From an uncultured Lachnospiraceae bacterium (GTDB lineage Bacteria > Bacillota > Clostridia > Lachnospirales > Lachnospiraceae): a stretch of 64,000 nt of DNA. The notes below the pieces were generated by a model that saw only the letters and a list, made by a program, of their open reading frames with translations, had not been told where the DNA came from and searched no databases. Shown piece after piece: positions 26,207 to 35,631 of the stretch. How positions within the stretch are numbered: position 1 is the stretch's first letter; every line of letters begins with the position of its first letter. Made by a program: the position numbers and the translations under genes. The stretch covers positions 1 to 64,000 of the forward strand of contig CATBDC010000002.1 of NCBI GenBank assembly GCA_949502235.1. The letters run 5' to 3'.

Positions 26207-26578
26207 ATGAAAACAGGAATCAAGAAGAACGATATACTTTTAATTTTCATTGTCCTTGCAGTGGCAGGGTCTGCCGCCTTTTTGCATAATCTGCTGGGAA
26301 CGGCCGGGGCAGGCTCTGTTACGGTAAAGGTAAATGGCGTGATAGAAGGGGTTTACAGTCTTGGTGAGGATCAGGAGATCGAGATCAATAAAGGGACGAA
26401 TTATCTTGTAATCAAAAACGGAAAGGCAGATATGATAAGAGCAGACTGCCCGGATAAGCTGTGTGTGAATCAGAAGGCGGTTTCTAAAAACCATGAAAGT
26501 ATTATCTGCCTTCCTAATAAGGTGATTGTAGAGGTAAACAGCACGGAGAAGGGTGAGTACGATGCGGTGGCAAATTAG
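26207..26578 (+). CDS. NusG domain II-containing protein
   Basis: 123 residues: one N-terminal membrane helix (about 10-30), then a NusG-II-like beta domain outside the cell (VKVNGVIEGVYSLGEDQEIE ... ADCPDKLCVNQKAV ... SIICLPNKVIVEV). Proteins of this type lack the rest of NusG and are not elongation factors. They commonly sit next to a Gx transporter gene, as here, and are often found near ApbE/Rnf-type flavoprotein systems. Two conserved Cys pairs may form a disulfide. ATG 26207 is preferred over TTG 26198 because GAGAGG lies at the right distance. Confidence 0.8.
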   Translation: MKTGIKKNDILLIFIVLAVAGSAAFLHNLLGTAGAGSVTVKVNGVIEGVYSLGEDQEIEINKGTNYLVIKNGKADMIRADCPDKLCVNQKAVSKNHESIICLPNKVIVEVNSTEKGEYDAVAN

Positions 26579-27059
26579 GACTGCTTTTCTGGGCGTATTT
26601 ACATCGCTTGCGCTGATTTTCAGCTATGTGGAGACACTGATTCCCATTTCCTTTGGAATCCCCGGCGTAAAGCTTGGGCTTGCGAACCTTATCATTGTGA
26701 CAGCCTTATACAAGATGAGGCTTCGGGACGTGTATGCTCTTAGCGTGGCCAGGGTGGTTCTGTCCGGGCTGATTTTTGGGAATTATATCACGATTTTATA
26801 CAGCCTTTCCGGAGGGCTTTTAAGTCTTTCAGTGATGGCGGCTCTAAGGAAGAGAGACTGGTTCAGTGTCATGGGGGTCAGTGTGGCAGGAGGCATATTT
26901 CACAATGTGGGGCAGCTTCTTATTGCCATGCTGATTGTTGAAACCTTCAGCGTATCCTACTATATCCCGGTGCTTCTTGCGGCGGGGACTGCTACAGGGC
27001 TTGTAATAGGGATTCTTGCCGGGCAGATATTAAAAAGACTTGCAAATATAGAGTTTTAG
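26562..27059 (+). CDS. Gx transporter family membrane protein (HepS component I-like)
   Basis: 165 residues with five to six membrane helices; FGIPGVKLGLANLIIVTALY and GGIFHNVGQLLIAM match the family once annotated as heptaprenyl diphosphate synthase component I and now treated as an ECF-S-like transporter. ATG 26562 overlaps the end of the NusG-II gene by 17 bases (GTG 26553 is an alternative), suggesting coupled translation. The substrate is unknown; a quinone or flavin precursor has been suggested by context in related genomes. Confidence 0.8.
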   Translation: MRWQIRTAFLGVFTSLALIFSYVETLIPISFGIPGVKLGLANLIIVTALYKMRLRDVYALSVARVVLSGLIFGNYITILYSLSGGLLSLSVMAALRKRDWFSVMGVSVAGGIFHNVGQLLIAMLIVETFSVSYYIPVLLAAGTATGLVIGILAGQILKRLANIEF

Positions 27060-27068
27060 GAGGAATTT

Positions 27069-27686
27069 ATGATATCTTACATAAGAGGTGAACTGGCAGC
27101 CTTTGAGGATAATAAGGTGATTGTAGATGTAGGAGGCGTTGGATACGGGATTTTTATGTCTTCCCAGGCTATGAGCCTTCTGCCGCAGGCAGGAAATGAG
27201 GTGAAGCTCTATACCTACCTAAATGTAAAAGAGGATGTAATGCAGCTTTTTGGATTTCTTACAAGAGATGATCTGCATGTGTTTAAGCTCCTTATAGGCG
27301 TGAGCGGAATCGGGCCAAAAGGGGGGCAGTCTATTTTGTCTGTACTGTCTCCGGATGATCTGCGCTTTGCGGTGATGGCAGGAGATGTAAAAGCAATTTC
27401 AGCCGCTCCGGGTATCGGGAAGAAGACAGCGGAAAAGCTGATTGTGGAGCTTCGGGACAAGCTTAGTATTGAGGATGCTTTGGATCACGTTGTATCAGCA
27501 GAGACAGAAAAGGGCGGCGCGGCAGCTTCCCTTATCGGAGAGATAAAGAGTGAGGCGGTGCAGGCGCTGACTGCCCTGGGCTACGGGAGTACAGAGGCTT
27601 TAAGGGCTGTCAAGAAGGTAACAATTACAGAGGATACAGATGTTGAGGCAGTATTAAAGCAGGCGCTTAAAAATATGGTGCTTTAG
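27069..27686 (+). CDS. ruvA: Holliday junction branch migration protein RuvA
   Basis: 205 residues. Tetramer that binds four-way junctions and loads RuvB. Domain I MISYIRGELAAFEDNKVIVD, the helix-hairpin-helix pair LLIGVSGIGPKGGQSILS and AISAAPGIGKKTAEKLIVE, and the C-terminal RuvB-binding domain (VQALTALGYGSTEALRAV) are all present. AGGAGGAATTT precedes the ATG; 19 bases separate it from ruvB. Confidence 0.96.
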   Translation: MISYIRGELAAFEDNKVIVDVGGVGYGIFMSSQAMSLLPQAGNEVKLYTYLNVKEDVMQLFGFLTRDDLHVFKLLIGVSGIGPKGGQSILSVLSPDDLRFAVMAGDVKAISAAPGIGKKTAEKLIVELRDKLSIEDALDHVVSAETEKGGAAASLIGEIKSEAVQALTALGYGSTEALRAVKKVTITEDTDVEAVLKQALKNMVL

Positions 27687-27705
27687 CCTGATTTAAGGGG
27701 GAGTT

Positions 27706-28713
27706 ATGGCAAGAAGGATTATTACAACAGAAAACCTGGAAGAGGATATTAAAATAGAAGGCTCGCTGCGCCCGCAGCTTCTTTCAGATTATGTGGGACA
27801 GGAAAAGGCAAAGGAGACTCTGAAGATATTTATTGAGGCCGCAAAGGAGCGGGGGGAGGCGCTTGACCATGTGCTTTTCTACGGTCCTCCCGGGCTTGGC
27901 AAAACCACCCTTGCGGGTATTATTGCCAATGAATTAAAGGTTCATATTAAGATAACCTCGGGACCGGCCATTGAAAAGCCGGGTGAGATGGCAGCCATAC
28001 TAAATAATCTTCAGGAGAGGGATGTGCTTTTTGTGGATGAGATCCACAGGCTGAACCGTCAGGTGGAGGAGGTTTTATACCCGGCCATGGAGGACTATGC
28101 CATTGATATTATGATTGGAAAGGGGGCAAGCGCCCGCTCTATCAGGCTGGATCTTCCAAAGTTTACCCTGGTGGGAGCCACTACAAGGGCCGGGATGCTT
28201 ACTGCGCCGCTTCGCGACAGGTTCGGCGTGATTCACAGGCTGGAGTTTTATACGGTGGAGGAGCTTAAGAAGATTATTCTTCGTTCTGCTAAGATGCTGG
28301 ATGTGGAGATTGATGAAAGGGGCGCCGAAGCCCTTGCCAGACGCTCCAGGGGGACGCCCAGGCTTGCCAACCGGTTTTTGAAGCGGGTCCGTGATTTTGC
28401 CCAGGTGAAATATGATGGCTATATTACGGAGGATGTGGCTAATTACGCCCTGGATCTTTTAGATGTAGATAAGGAGGGGTTAGACCAGACAGACCGGAAT
28501 CTCCTCCTTACGATTATTGAGAAATTTTCCGGCGGCCCGGTGGGCCTTGATACACTGGCGGCTGCAGTCAGCGAGGATACCGGTACCATAGAGGATGTGT
28601 ATGAACCCTATCTTTTAAAGAACGGTTTCATTATGCGGACTCCCAGAGGGCGGGTCGTTACAGAGAAAGCATATTCCCATTTGGGAATTTCTTATGAAAA
28701 TATTGAAAAATAG
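27706..28713 (+). CDS. ruvB: Holliday junction DNA helicase RuvB
   Basis: 335 residues. Hexameric AAA+ motor of branch migration. [16 protein letters not shown] opens the protein; Walker [13 protein letters not shown], Walker [12 protein letters not shown], sensor 1 [20 protein letters not shown] and the C-terminal winged helix ([18 protein letters not shown]) are intact. Starts with ATG after GGGGGAGTT. Confidence 0.97.
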   Translation: MARRIITTENLEEDIKIEGSLRPQLLSDYVGQEKAKETLKIFIEAAKERGEALDHVLFYGPPGLGKTTLAGIIANELKVHIKITSGPAIEKPGEMAAILNNLQERDVLFVDEIHRLNRQVEEVLYPAMEDYAIDIMIGKGASARSIRLDLPKFTLVGATTRAGMLTAPLRDRFGVIHRLEFYTVEELKKIILRSAKMLDVEIDERGAEALARRSRGTPRLANRFLKRVRDFAQVKYDGYITEDVANYALDLLDVDKEGLDQTDRNLLLTIIEKFSGGPVGLDTLAAAVSEDTGTIEDVYEPYLLKNGFIMRTPRGRVVTEKAYSHLGISYENIEK

Positions 28714-28742
28714 TTGGTTTTTGCGAAAGTTTCGTTTATAAT
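28714..28742 (+). promoter_or_regulatory. Promoter for zapA
   Basis: TTGGTT and TATAAT with a 17-base spacer, starting immediately after the ruvB stop codon, about 70 bases before the ATG at 28810. Confidence 0.5.
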
Positions 28743-28809
28743 AGACATAGTAAGAAGGTTGCTGCTGTAAGCCAGGTATACAGCAGCAGAGAATTTGAGG
28801 GAGGCTTCT

Positions 28810-29220
28810 ATGGCATCATCAAAAAATTATACGGAAGTATTAATAGGCGGGAAAGTATTTACATTAAGTGGATTTGAGAGTGAGGATTATCTGCAGAAGG
28901 TGTCTACATATCTGAATCATAAGATTGAGGAGTGTTCAAGCAGTGAGGGCTATCGTAAGCAGAGTGCGGAGACCAGGAGTGTGCTCCTTGCGCTTAATAT
29001 TGCGGATGATTATTTTAAGGCCAGAAAGCAGGGGGGGACTCTGGAGAATGACATTGAAGCGAAGGACAAGGAGATGTATGATCTGAAGCATGAGCTGATT
29101 TCTGTGCAGATCAAGCTTGAGAATGCAGATAAGGCGCTGGACAAGCTCAAGGAAGAGAACAAGGAGCTTCAGATGAAGATTGTTCAGCTGGAGACAGAGA
29201 TGAAGAATAAGAGAAAATAA
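28810..29220 (+). CDS. zapA: Cell division protein ZapA
   Basis: 136 residues. Binds and bundles FtsZ. The small N-terminal domain (KNYTEVLIGGKVFTLSGFES, EDYLQKVSTYLNHKI) is ZapA, and the C-terminal half is a long coiled coil (about 75-136, rich in Glu, Lys, Leu heptads). The start is ATG 28810 with GAGGGAGGC. Followed by a terminator, then U32 peptidase, ftsW and PBP genes. Confidence 0.85.
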   Translation: MASSKNYTEVLIGGKVFTLSGFESEDYLQKVSTYLNHKIEECSSSEGYRKQSAETRSVLLALNIADDYFKARKQGGTLENDIEAKDKEMYDLKHELISVQIKLENADKALDKLKEENKELQMKIVQLETEMKNKRK

Positions 29221-29225
29221 AGGCA

Positions 29226-29254
29226 AGAGGGTGCCCTAAGGGCATCCTCTTTTA
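29226..29254 (+). terminator. Terminator after zapA
   Basis: GAGGGTGCCC pairs with GGGCATCCTC (G-T/A-T bulge) around TAA, followed by TTTT. The next gene starts only 12 bases later, so read-through or antitermination is needed unless it has its own promoter inside. Confidence 0.65.
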
Positions 29255-29265
29255 AAGGTTTGGAT

Positions 29266-31419
29266 ATGAAACGTAAAATGGTTGAGATACTTGCACCTGC
29301 AGGCTCTCTTATGAGCCTTAAGGCGGCAGTCTGTGCCGGGGCGGATGCGGTGTATATAGGGGGAAGCCTGTTCGGGGCAAGGGCCTATGCAGAGAATCCG
29401 GGGGAGGAAGAGCTCCTTCGTGCGATTGACTATGTGCATCTTCATGGACGGAAGATTTATCTGACAGTTAATACATTATTAAAGGATCAGGAGATGGAGA
29501 AGCTTTATGACTATCTGCTTCCTTATTATAAGCAGGGCTTGGATGCTGTTATCGTGCAGGACGTTGGCGTTATGCAGTTTGTGAAAAGAAATTTTCCGGG
29601 AATGTCCCTGCATATAAGCACCCAGGCTACGGTGACAAATGCTCTTGGTGCCGCTTTTTTCGGAAGGCTTGGGGCAGACAGGATTGTACCCGCAAGAGAG
29701 CTGTCCTTAAAGGAAGTGAAGGACATGAAGGAAAAAACAGGACTTGAGACAGAGTGCTTCGTACATGGAGCCATGTGTTACTGCTACTCGGGCCAGTGCC
29801 TTTTAAGCAGCATGATCGGAGGGCGCAGCGGAAACAGAGGGCAGTGCGCCCAGCCCTGCAGGCTTCCTTATGCCGTGGACGTAAGAAAGCCGGGGGATTT
29901 TTTAAGCCTTAAGGATCTGTGTATGATAGACGGGATTCCGGATCTTATAGAGGCAGGGATTGATTCCTTTAAGATTGAAGGACGGATGAAGCAGCCAGAG
30001 TATGTGTATACGGTTGTCAGCATGTACCGCAAGTATACGGCTCTCTATTACGCGATGGGGAGAAAGGGCTTTACTGTGGAGGAGAAAGACAGGCAGAACC
30101 TCATGAACGTTTATACAAGACGGGGATATTCTAGCGGCTACTATTACCGTCAGAACGGAAGGGAAATGATATCCCTAAAGAGACCGGCGGAGAAACCGGA
30201 GAGGCCGGTGGAAAATACTGATTATAAAATTAAAGAAAAAATTAATGGTATTTTAATACTTTCCGAAGGAAAACATGCTACACTATCCTTGGAATATACA
30301 GGAAAAGAAGAAACCATATATGCAAAGGCGGCAGGCGATACCGTGCAGACGGCCTTAAAGGCGCCTCTTGACAAGGAAAGAGCAGACAGGCAGCTTCGGA
30401 AAACCGGGAACACGGACTTCATGTTTGACAGTCTGGAGATTCGTATAGAGGGCAGCACATTTCTTCCCATGCAGTCATTAAACGAGCTTCGGCGGGAAGG
30501 AATTTTAAAACTGACAGAAGAGATTCTCTCCCGCCATAGAAGAAGCGCCGGGGAAAAGCTGCCTTTTGCCCGTACATGTACAGGCTGGGAGAAAAAGGCT
30601 TCCGGCTTAGAGATAAAGCTTTGTGTTTCCGTACAGAGCTATGCCCAGCTTTTAAAAGTGCTGGAAGGCTGTTTCCTTCATACTATTTATATAGAAGGGA
30701 ATATCGCATTTGACAGAGAGGTTTTGGAAACCGTACAAAGAGCCAGGGAAAAGGGAAGTATGGGATTTTATGCCGTAATGCCATATATTTTCAGGGAGAA
30801 AGCTATTTCTTATTACGAGGCAGTTTATGATAAGCTTTTAGAATGTTATGACGGGGTATTGATCCGAAACTGGGAAAGCTTTGAGTGGCTGCGGATAAAA
30901 AATTATGGAAAGGGTATTATTTCTGACCGTAATCTGTATGTTTTTAATAAGGAAGGTAAAGACTTTATGAGACAGATGGGTTTCGAGGACTATACCTTTC
31001 CGGCAGAGCTTAATTTCCGGGAGCTTAAAGGTCTTTCAGGGGGCGGGGAGCTGGTTGTATACGGCTATGAGCCAGTGATGATAAGCGCAAACTGCCTGAA
31101 AAAAACGACCGGATGCTGCAAGGGGGAAGACGGTCTTACCTGGCTAACAGACCGGCATCAGAAAAAATTTGCAGTAAAAAATTTTTGTAAATACTGTTAT
31201 AATGTCATGTATAACTGCGCGCCTCTTATGCTGGCTGATATGGCGGAAAAGACAGAAGCTCTTATGCCGTCTGCCCTGAGGCTTTCGTTTACTATAGAGC
31301 CGCCTGAAACAGTACAGGAGATTCTAAAGCTTTATGAGAAGGCCTTTATAGAAGGGGATGAAGCAGTGCTGCCAGAGACGGAGTATACAAGAGGGCATTT
31401 TAAACGGGGAGTAAAGTAG
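29266..31419 (+). CDS. U32 family peptidase with DUF3656-type extension
   Basis: 717 residues. The N-terminal ~300 residues are the U32 domain: ILAPAGSLMSLKAAVCAGAD, then the Cys-rich signature ETECFVHGAMCYCYSGQCLL and GNRGQCAQPCRLPY. Family members work as collagenase-like peptidases or in tRNA/rRNA hydroxylation (TrhP/RlhA), so peptidase activity is not certain. The C-terminal half carries further Cys residues (KKTTGCCKGED, NFCKYCYNVMYNC) that could bind an Fe-S cluster. ATG 29266 has only AAAGG upstream; TTG 29260 is an alternative. Confidence 0.85.
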   Translation: MKRKMVEILAPAGSLMSLKAAVCAGADAVYIGGSLFGARAYAENPGEEELLRAIDYVHLHGRKIYLTVNTLLKDQEMEKLYDYLLPYYKQGLDAVIVQDVGVMQFVKRNFPGMSLHISTQATVTNALGAAFFGRLGADRIVPARELSLKEVKDMKEKTGLETECFVHGAMCYCYSGQCLLSSMIGGRSGNRGQCAQPCRLPYAVDVRKPGDFLSLKDLCMIDGIPDLIEAGIDSFKIEGRMKQPEYVYTVVSMYRKYTALYYAMGRKGFTVEEKDRQNLMNVYTRRGYSSGYYYRQNGREMISLKRPAEKPERPVENTDYKIKEKINGILILSEGKHATLSLEYTGKEETIYAKAAGDTVQTALKAPLDKERADRQLRKTGNTDFMFDSLEIRIEGSTFLPMQSLNELRREGILKLTEEILSRHRRSAGEKLPFARTCTGWEKKASGLEIKLCVSVQSYAQLLKVLEGCFLHTIYIEGNIAFDREVLETVQRAREKGSMGFYAVMPYIFREKAISYYEAVYDKLLECYDGVLIRNWESFEWLRIKNYGKGIISDRNLYVFNKEGKDFMRQMGFEDYTFPAELNFRELKGLSGGGELVVYGYEPVMISANCLKKTTGCCKGEDGLTWLTDRHQKKFAVKNFCKYCYNVMYNCAPLMLADMAEKTEALMPSALRLSFTIEPPETVQEILKLYEKAFIEGDEAVLPETEYTRGHFKRGVK

Positions 31420-31427
31420 GTGAAGGT

Positions 31428-32900
31428 TTGGTAAATATTATTGTAGAGCTGTCGAAATATCTGATCATTATATTGGGAACGATGTACACGTTCCTGTGCT
31501 TCAGTATTTTTGGGTATCAGGATCCGGACAAAAAGAGGAGCCTTTTGATTAGGCAGAATGTGCTGATGTTTCTGATGCAGCTGGATGCCTACCTTGTGAT
31601 GTATCTGGAGACGGAGGATATAAAGCTTCTGGCCTTTTATCTGATGCAGGTGGTGCTGTTTGCCGCTGCCATCATTTTATATACCAATATTTATCCCAGG
31701 GCTTCAAGGCTGGTCATTAACAATATGTGTATGCTTCTGTGCATCGGGATGATCATGCTGACGCGTCTGGATTACGGAACTGCGGTAAAGCAGTTTGTGA
31801 TTTCAGCGGCGGCGGTAGGCCTAAGCCTGGTGATCCCGGTAATTATCCGCAAGTTTAAGCTTCTTTCTGAGTGGCGGAAGCTTTATGCGATTGTGGGAAT
31901 TGTATCCCTTGCCGCGGTTATTGTGGTGGGGAGGGTGTCAAACGGAGCTATGCTGGGATTTGAAATTGCCGGAATTAATATTCAGCCCTCAGAGCTTGTG
32001 AAGATTGTTTTTGTATTTTTTGTGGCATCCAGCTTTAAGGCATCCCTTGAGTTTAAGAATATTGTGATTACAACGGCAATTGCGGCCTTTCATGTGCTGA
32101 TTTTAGTTGCGTCTAAGGATCTGGGAGCAGCGCTTATTATATTTGCCGTGTATCTTACCATGCTGTATGTGGCGACAAGGCAGCCCCTTTATATTGTAGC
32201 GGGGCTCGGGGCCGGAAGCGCGGCATCGGTTGCGGCCTATTACATCTTTAATCATGTACGTGTGCGCGTGCTGGCGTGGAAGGATCCCTTTGCCGCCTAT
32301 GATAACGGAGGATACCAGATAGCCCAGTCCCTGTTTGCCATTGCTACTGGAAGCTGGTTTGGAATGGGGCTTTACCAGGGCTCGCCGGAGACGATTCCTG
32401 TTGTAGAATCGGATCTCATCTTCTCAGCCATTTCAGAGGAAATGGGGCTGATTTTCGCACTGTGTATTATTTTGATATGTGTAAGCTGCTATGTCATGTT
32501 TTTAAATATTGCCATGCAGCTCCATACACTGTTTTATAAGCTGGTTGCTTTAGGACTTGGAACCTGCTATATCTTTCAGGTGTTCCTTACAATCGGAGGC
32601 GTGACAAAGTTTATCCCCCATACAGGCGTAACACTTCCGCTTGTAAGCTACGGCGGGAGCTCATTACTTAGTACAATTATCATGTTTGCCATTATTCAGG
32701 GACTGTATATATTAAGGGAAGACGAGGAAGAAGATATTGAGAGAAGAAAAAAGGAACGGCTACGAGCAAAGAGAAGCGGACAGGAGGAGAAAAAGAAAAG
32801 AAGAGAAGCGCGAAATGCCGCGCCGGGAGAGAAAAGAAGCAGACCGGGAGGACAGACGGGCCGCAAAGAAAAAGCGCGCAGGGAACAAAGAATTCGCTAG
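31428..32900 (+). CDS. FtsW/RodA/SpoVE family peptidoglycan polymerase
   Basis: 490 residues, about ten membrane helices. SEDS glycosyltransferase that polymerises lipid II. Landmarks: GINIQPSELVKIVFVFF, KDLGAALIIFAVYL, YQIAQSLFAIATGSWFGMGL, VESDLIFSAISEEMGLIFAL and VTLPLVSYGGSSLLSTII. It starts at TTG 31428, since no ATG or GTG fits and GGTGAAGG lies upstream. The last ~55 residues are strongly basic (RRKKERLRAKRSGQEEKKKR) and overlap the start of the PBP gene by 164 bases in another frame. Acts with that PBP as a polymerase-transpeptidase pair. Confidence 0.9.
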   Translation: MVNIIVELSKYLIIILGTMYTFLCFSIFGYQDPDKKRSLLIRQNVLMFLMQLDAYLVMYLETEDIKLLAFYLMQVVLFAAAIILYTNIYPRASRLVINNMCMLLCIGMIMLTRLDYGTAVKQFVISAAAVGLSLVIPVIIRKFKLLSEWRKLYAIVGIVSLAAVIVVGRVSNGAMLGFEIAGINIQPSELVKIVFVFFVASSFKASLEFKNIVITTAIAAFHVLILVASKDLGAALIIFAVYLTMLYVATRQPLYIVAGLGAGSAASVAAYYIFNHVRVRVLAWKDPFAAYDNGGYQIAQSLFAIATGSWFGMGLYQGSPETIPVVESDLIFSAISEEMGLIFALCIILICVSCYVMFLNIAMQLHTLFYKLVALGLGTCYIFQVFLTIGGVTKFIPHTGVTLPLVSYGGSSLLSTIIMFAIIQGLYILREDEEEDIERRKKERLRAKRSGQEEKKKRREARNAAPGEKRSRPGGQTGRKEKARREQRIR

Positions 32901-34269
32901 GGTGACCTATGTATTTGTGGCGCTTTTTATTGTTATGATGGGCTATATTTCCTATTTTAACCTGGTAAGAGGCCGTGAAATAGTAAGAAGCCCTTATAAT
33001 GCAAGGCAGGATTCCTTTGCCGACCGTGTGGTCAGAGGAAAGATCCTTGACCGGAACGGCCAGGTGATCGCGCAGACAAATGTGGCAGAGGACGGCACTG
33101 AAACAAGAGAGTATCCCTTCGGAAATATGTTTGCCCATGTGGCCGGATACACGGCCCAGGGGAAGACGGGAATCGAATCTCTGGCTAACTTTGAACTTCT
33201 GACCTCTAATGCCTTTTTCCTGGAAAAGCTTAGAAATGAATTTCAGGATAAAAAGAATATGGGCGACAATGTAGTGACTACACTGGACGCAGGGCTTCAG
33301 GAGGCGGCTTATGACGCCCTTGGAAGCTATAAGGGGGCAGTTGTAGTTATGGAGCCAAGCACGGGAAAGGTTCTTGCCATGGTGTCAAAACCGGATTTTG
33401 ATCCGGCAGGCGTGGAGGCAGACTGGGAGTATCTAAGTACGGATGAAAACAGCGCGCTTTTAAACCGTGCGACACAGGGGCAGTATGCGCCTGGCTCGAC
33501 CTTTAAGGTTGTGACAGCCCTTGAATATATGCGTGAGAATCCGGGCTATGACAGCTACAATTATTATTGTGAAGGAAATATTACAGTGGCGGATACTACC
33601 ATCAGCTGTTATAATGGGAATGTACATGGAGATGTGGATTTTAGAGACAGTATTGCCTATTCATGTAACACCTCCTTCTGCAACATAGGCCTTACCATGG
33701 ATATTGGTTCTTTTAAGGAAACGGCAAAGGGACTTTTGTTTGATTCTAAGCTTCCCTGTGACCTGCCTTACAGTAAAAGCGAATTCCGGCTTAAGGAGGG
33801 GGCTGTGGACGGTGACAGGATGATGACGGCTATGGGACAGGGAAAAACACAGGTAAGCCCTTACCATATGGCTCTTATTACTTCTGCCATTGCAAATGGG
33901 GGAACTCTTATGAAGCCCTACCTTATCGATTCCGTGGCGAATTATAAGGGCTCTGTAATAGAGAAGACAAGGCCGGAAAAATATAAGGATCTTATGACGG
34001 CGGCAGAAGCGGCCCAGCTTAAGGACTATATGACATCAGTCGCGGAATACGGCACTGCATCTGCACTAAGCGGCGGGGGATATACTGCCGCCGGGAAGAC
34101 GGGGACAGCTGAATACAGCTCTGATGAGGAAAAGGATCACTCCTGGTTTATCGGTATGTCAAATGTGGATAATCCGGAGCTTGTGATCAGTGTTATTATT
34201 GAATCCTCCGATGGAACTGCAAGTGCGGTAAATATTGCGAAACAGGTGTTTGACGCATATTACTACTAA
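32737..34269 (+). CDS. Penicillin-binding protein (class B-like transpeptidase)
   Basis: Up to 510 residues: a basic cytoplasmic N-terminus, one membrane helix (about 67-87, VTYVFVALFIVMMGYISYF), and a transpeptidase domain with S254-T-F-K in APGSTFKVVTALEYM, S-C-N in AYSCNTSFCNIG and KTG in AAGKTGTAEYSS. It cross-links peptidoglycan made by the FtsW-like partner upstream. The start is uncertain: TTG 32737 (after GACGAGGAAGAAG) or ATG 32815, both inside the upstream gene. The N-terminal dimerisation domain of longer class B PBPs is largely missing, as in sporulation-type PBPs. Confidence 0.88.
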   Translation: MREEKRNGYEQREADRRRKRKEEKREMPRRERKEADREDRRAAKKKRAGNKEFARVTYVFVALFIVMMGYISYFNLVRGREIVRSPYNARQDSFADRVVRGKILDRNGQVIAQTNVAEDGTETREYPFGNMFAHVAGYTAQGKTGIESLANFELLTSNAFFLEKLRNEFQDKKNMGDNVVTTLDAGLQEAAYDALGSYKGAVVVMEPSTGKVLAMVSKPDFDPAGVEADWEYLSTDENSALLNRATQGQYAPGSTFKVVTALEYMRENPGYDSYNYYCEGNITVADTTISCYNGNVHGDVDFRDSIAYSCNTSFCNIGLTMDIGSFKETAKGLLFDSKLPCDLPYSKSEFRLKEGAVDGDRMMTAMGQGKTQVSPYHMALITSAIANGGTLMKPYLIDSVANYKGSVIEKTRPEKYKDLMTAAEAAQLKDYMTSVAEYGTASALSGGGYTAAGKTGTAEYSSDEEKDHSWFIGMSNVDNPELVISVIIESSDGTASAVNIAKQVFDAYYY

Positions 34270-34292
34270 AATATAAAAGAAGAGGCGCGGGT

Positions 34293-34616
34293 ATGAGGTA
34301 TTATCGGTATCTTTATCTGGGAGAAGACTTAAAAGAAAAAAAGGAAAAGATAATCGGGAAGATTGAAAGAGGTAAGCTTACATGGGATATTCACATTGTC
34401 ACACTGCCTGTGGGAGAGAAAAACCAGCTGGAAATCTATGCCTGTAACCAGTTCCTGCAAAGAGATTATCCCAAAATGGATTTTTTTGTTGTGGGAATTG
34501 TAAAAGGCTATGAAAATGCAATAGAATTAGTGGAAGAAATTGCTAAACAGGTGTATAATGAAACAAGGAGCGCGGATATCCGCAGCTATATATTAAAAAA
34601 AGAACAGGAAGGGTAA
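34293..34616 (+). CDS. Conserved hypothetical protein
   Basis: 107 residues, no signal peptide or membrane helix, mixed alpha/beta composition and a Glu/Lys-rich end. I do not recognise a domain. MRYYRYLYLGEDLKEKKEKI opens the protein; the middle reads DIHIVTLPVGEKNQLEIYAC. GAAGAGGCGCGGGT precedes the ATG, and it is followed one base later by the DUF2953 gene, so it belongs to the PBP-DUF2953-gerW run. Likely cytoplasmic. Confidence 0.7.
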   Translation: MRYYRYLYLGEDLKEKKEKIIGKIERGKLTWDIHIVTLPVGEKNQLEIYACNQFLQRDYPKMDFFVVGIVKGYENAIELVEEIAKQVYNETRSADIRSYILKKEQEG

Positions 34617-34617
34617 G

Positions 34618-35631
34618 ATGCTACATATACTACTTTTAATATTAAAAATAATCGGCATCATACTGGCAGTAATATTGGGAATATTAATATTACTGACGTG
34701 TATTGTTCTTTTTGTGCCCGTACGCTATGAGGCTGCAGGCCGATGCGAAGGAAGCCTTGCCTCCTTAGAGGGCAGAGTCTGTGTTACGTGGCTTTTAAGG
34801 CTTATAAGAGCGGATGTACATTACAGTGAAAATCAGCTTAAATGGCGTCTTAGAATTTTATGGATAAAGAAAAATGGAGATAATATAAAGGAGGAAGAAT
34901 TCAGTCATGAGGAAGGCAGTACCGAAGAAAGTCATGAGGAAAAAGCAGAATCTGCAGAGGTGGAAAAGCTTCCTGAAAGCAAGGAAGAAATACCTGAAGC
35001 GCGCCGCCAGGTCGAAGAAGAGCCTAAAGAGTGCGAGGAAGACCGCAAGGAAAGCGTGGAAACAGTTTCGCAGGCAGAATCCGGAGACCATGAAGGTGTT
35101 AAAGATGCTGAAGCGCCGCAGGAATCTGATGAAAAAGGGAAAAAGCTTTGGGGAAAAATTAGGGAGATATTTGAAAAGATAAAACAATTCTTCCGGAAGC
35201 TTAAGGAATCGGTTCAAAATATAAGGAACAAGACGGCAGAGCTTGGGGAAAAAAAGGACATGCTCGCAGACTTTTTAACGGATGAGACGCATGTCGGAGC
35301 CTTTCAGAGAGGAAAAAAGGAGTGCTTTAAGCTCCTTAAGCGCCTAAGTCCCAAAAAGCTTCTTATAAAGGCAAGATTTGGCTTTTCGGATCCATGCCTG
35401 ACAGGACAGGTACTGGCAGGGCTTAGTATTTTATACCCTTTCATGGAAGAGCATATGGACATCACGCCGGATTTTGAAAATCAGGTCTTAGAAGGATATG
35501 CTATGATAAAGGGAAGAATTTACGCCGTTCATTTTCTTGTGTTATGCTGGAACCTTATCTGGAGCAGGAATGTCCGGCGGACATATAAAGATATTAAAAA
35601 TTTTAGATTAAAAGTAGGAGGGAACCAGTAA
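34618..35631 (+). CDS. DUF2953 domain protein (YtfI-like)
   Basis: 337 residues. One N-terminal membrane helix (about 3-33), a beta-rich region, a long highly charged Glu/Lys linker (about 85-185), then the DUF2953 core (RLSPKKLLIKARFGFSDPCL, TGQVLAGLSILYPFMEEHMD). In Bacillus the homologue ytfI lies beside ytfJ/gerW, the same pairing as here, which suggests a sporulation or spore germination role. Its stop overlaps the gerW start (TAATG). Confidence 0.8.
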   Translation: MLHILLLILKIIGIILAVILGILILLTCIVLFVPVRYEAAGRCEGSLASLEGRVCVTWLLRLIRADVHYSENQLKWRLRILWIKKNGDNIKEEEFSHEEGSTEESHEEKAESAEVEKLPESKEEIPEARRQVEEEPKECEEDRKESVETVSQAESGDHEGVKDAEAPQESDEKGKKLWGKIREIFEKIKQFFRKLKESVQNIRNKTAELGEKKDMLADFLTDETHVGAFQRGKKECFKLLKRLSPKKLLIKARFGFSDPCLTGQVLAGLSILYPFMEEHMDITPDFENQVLEGYAMIKGRIYAVHFLVLCWNLIWSRNVRRTYKDIKNFRLKVGGNQ

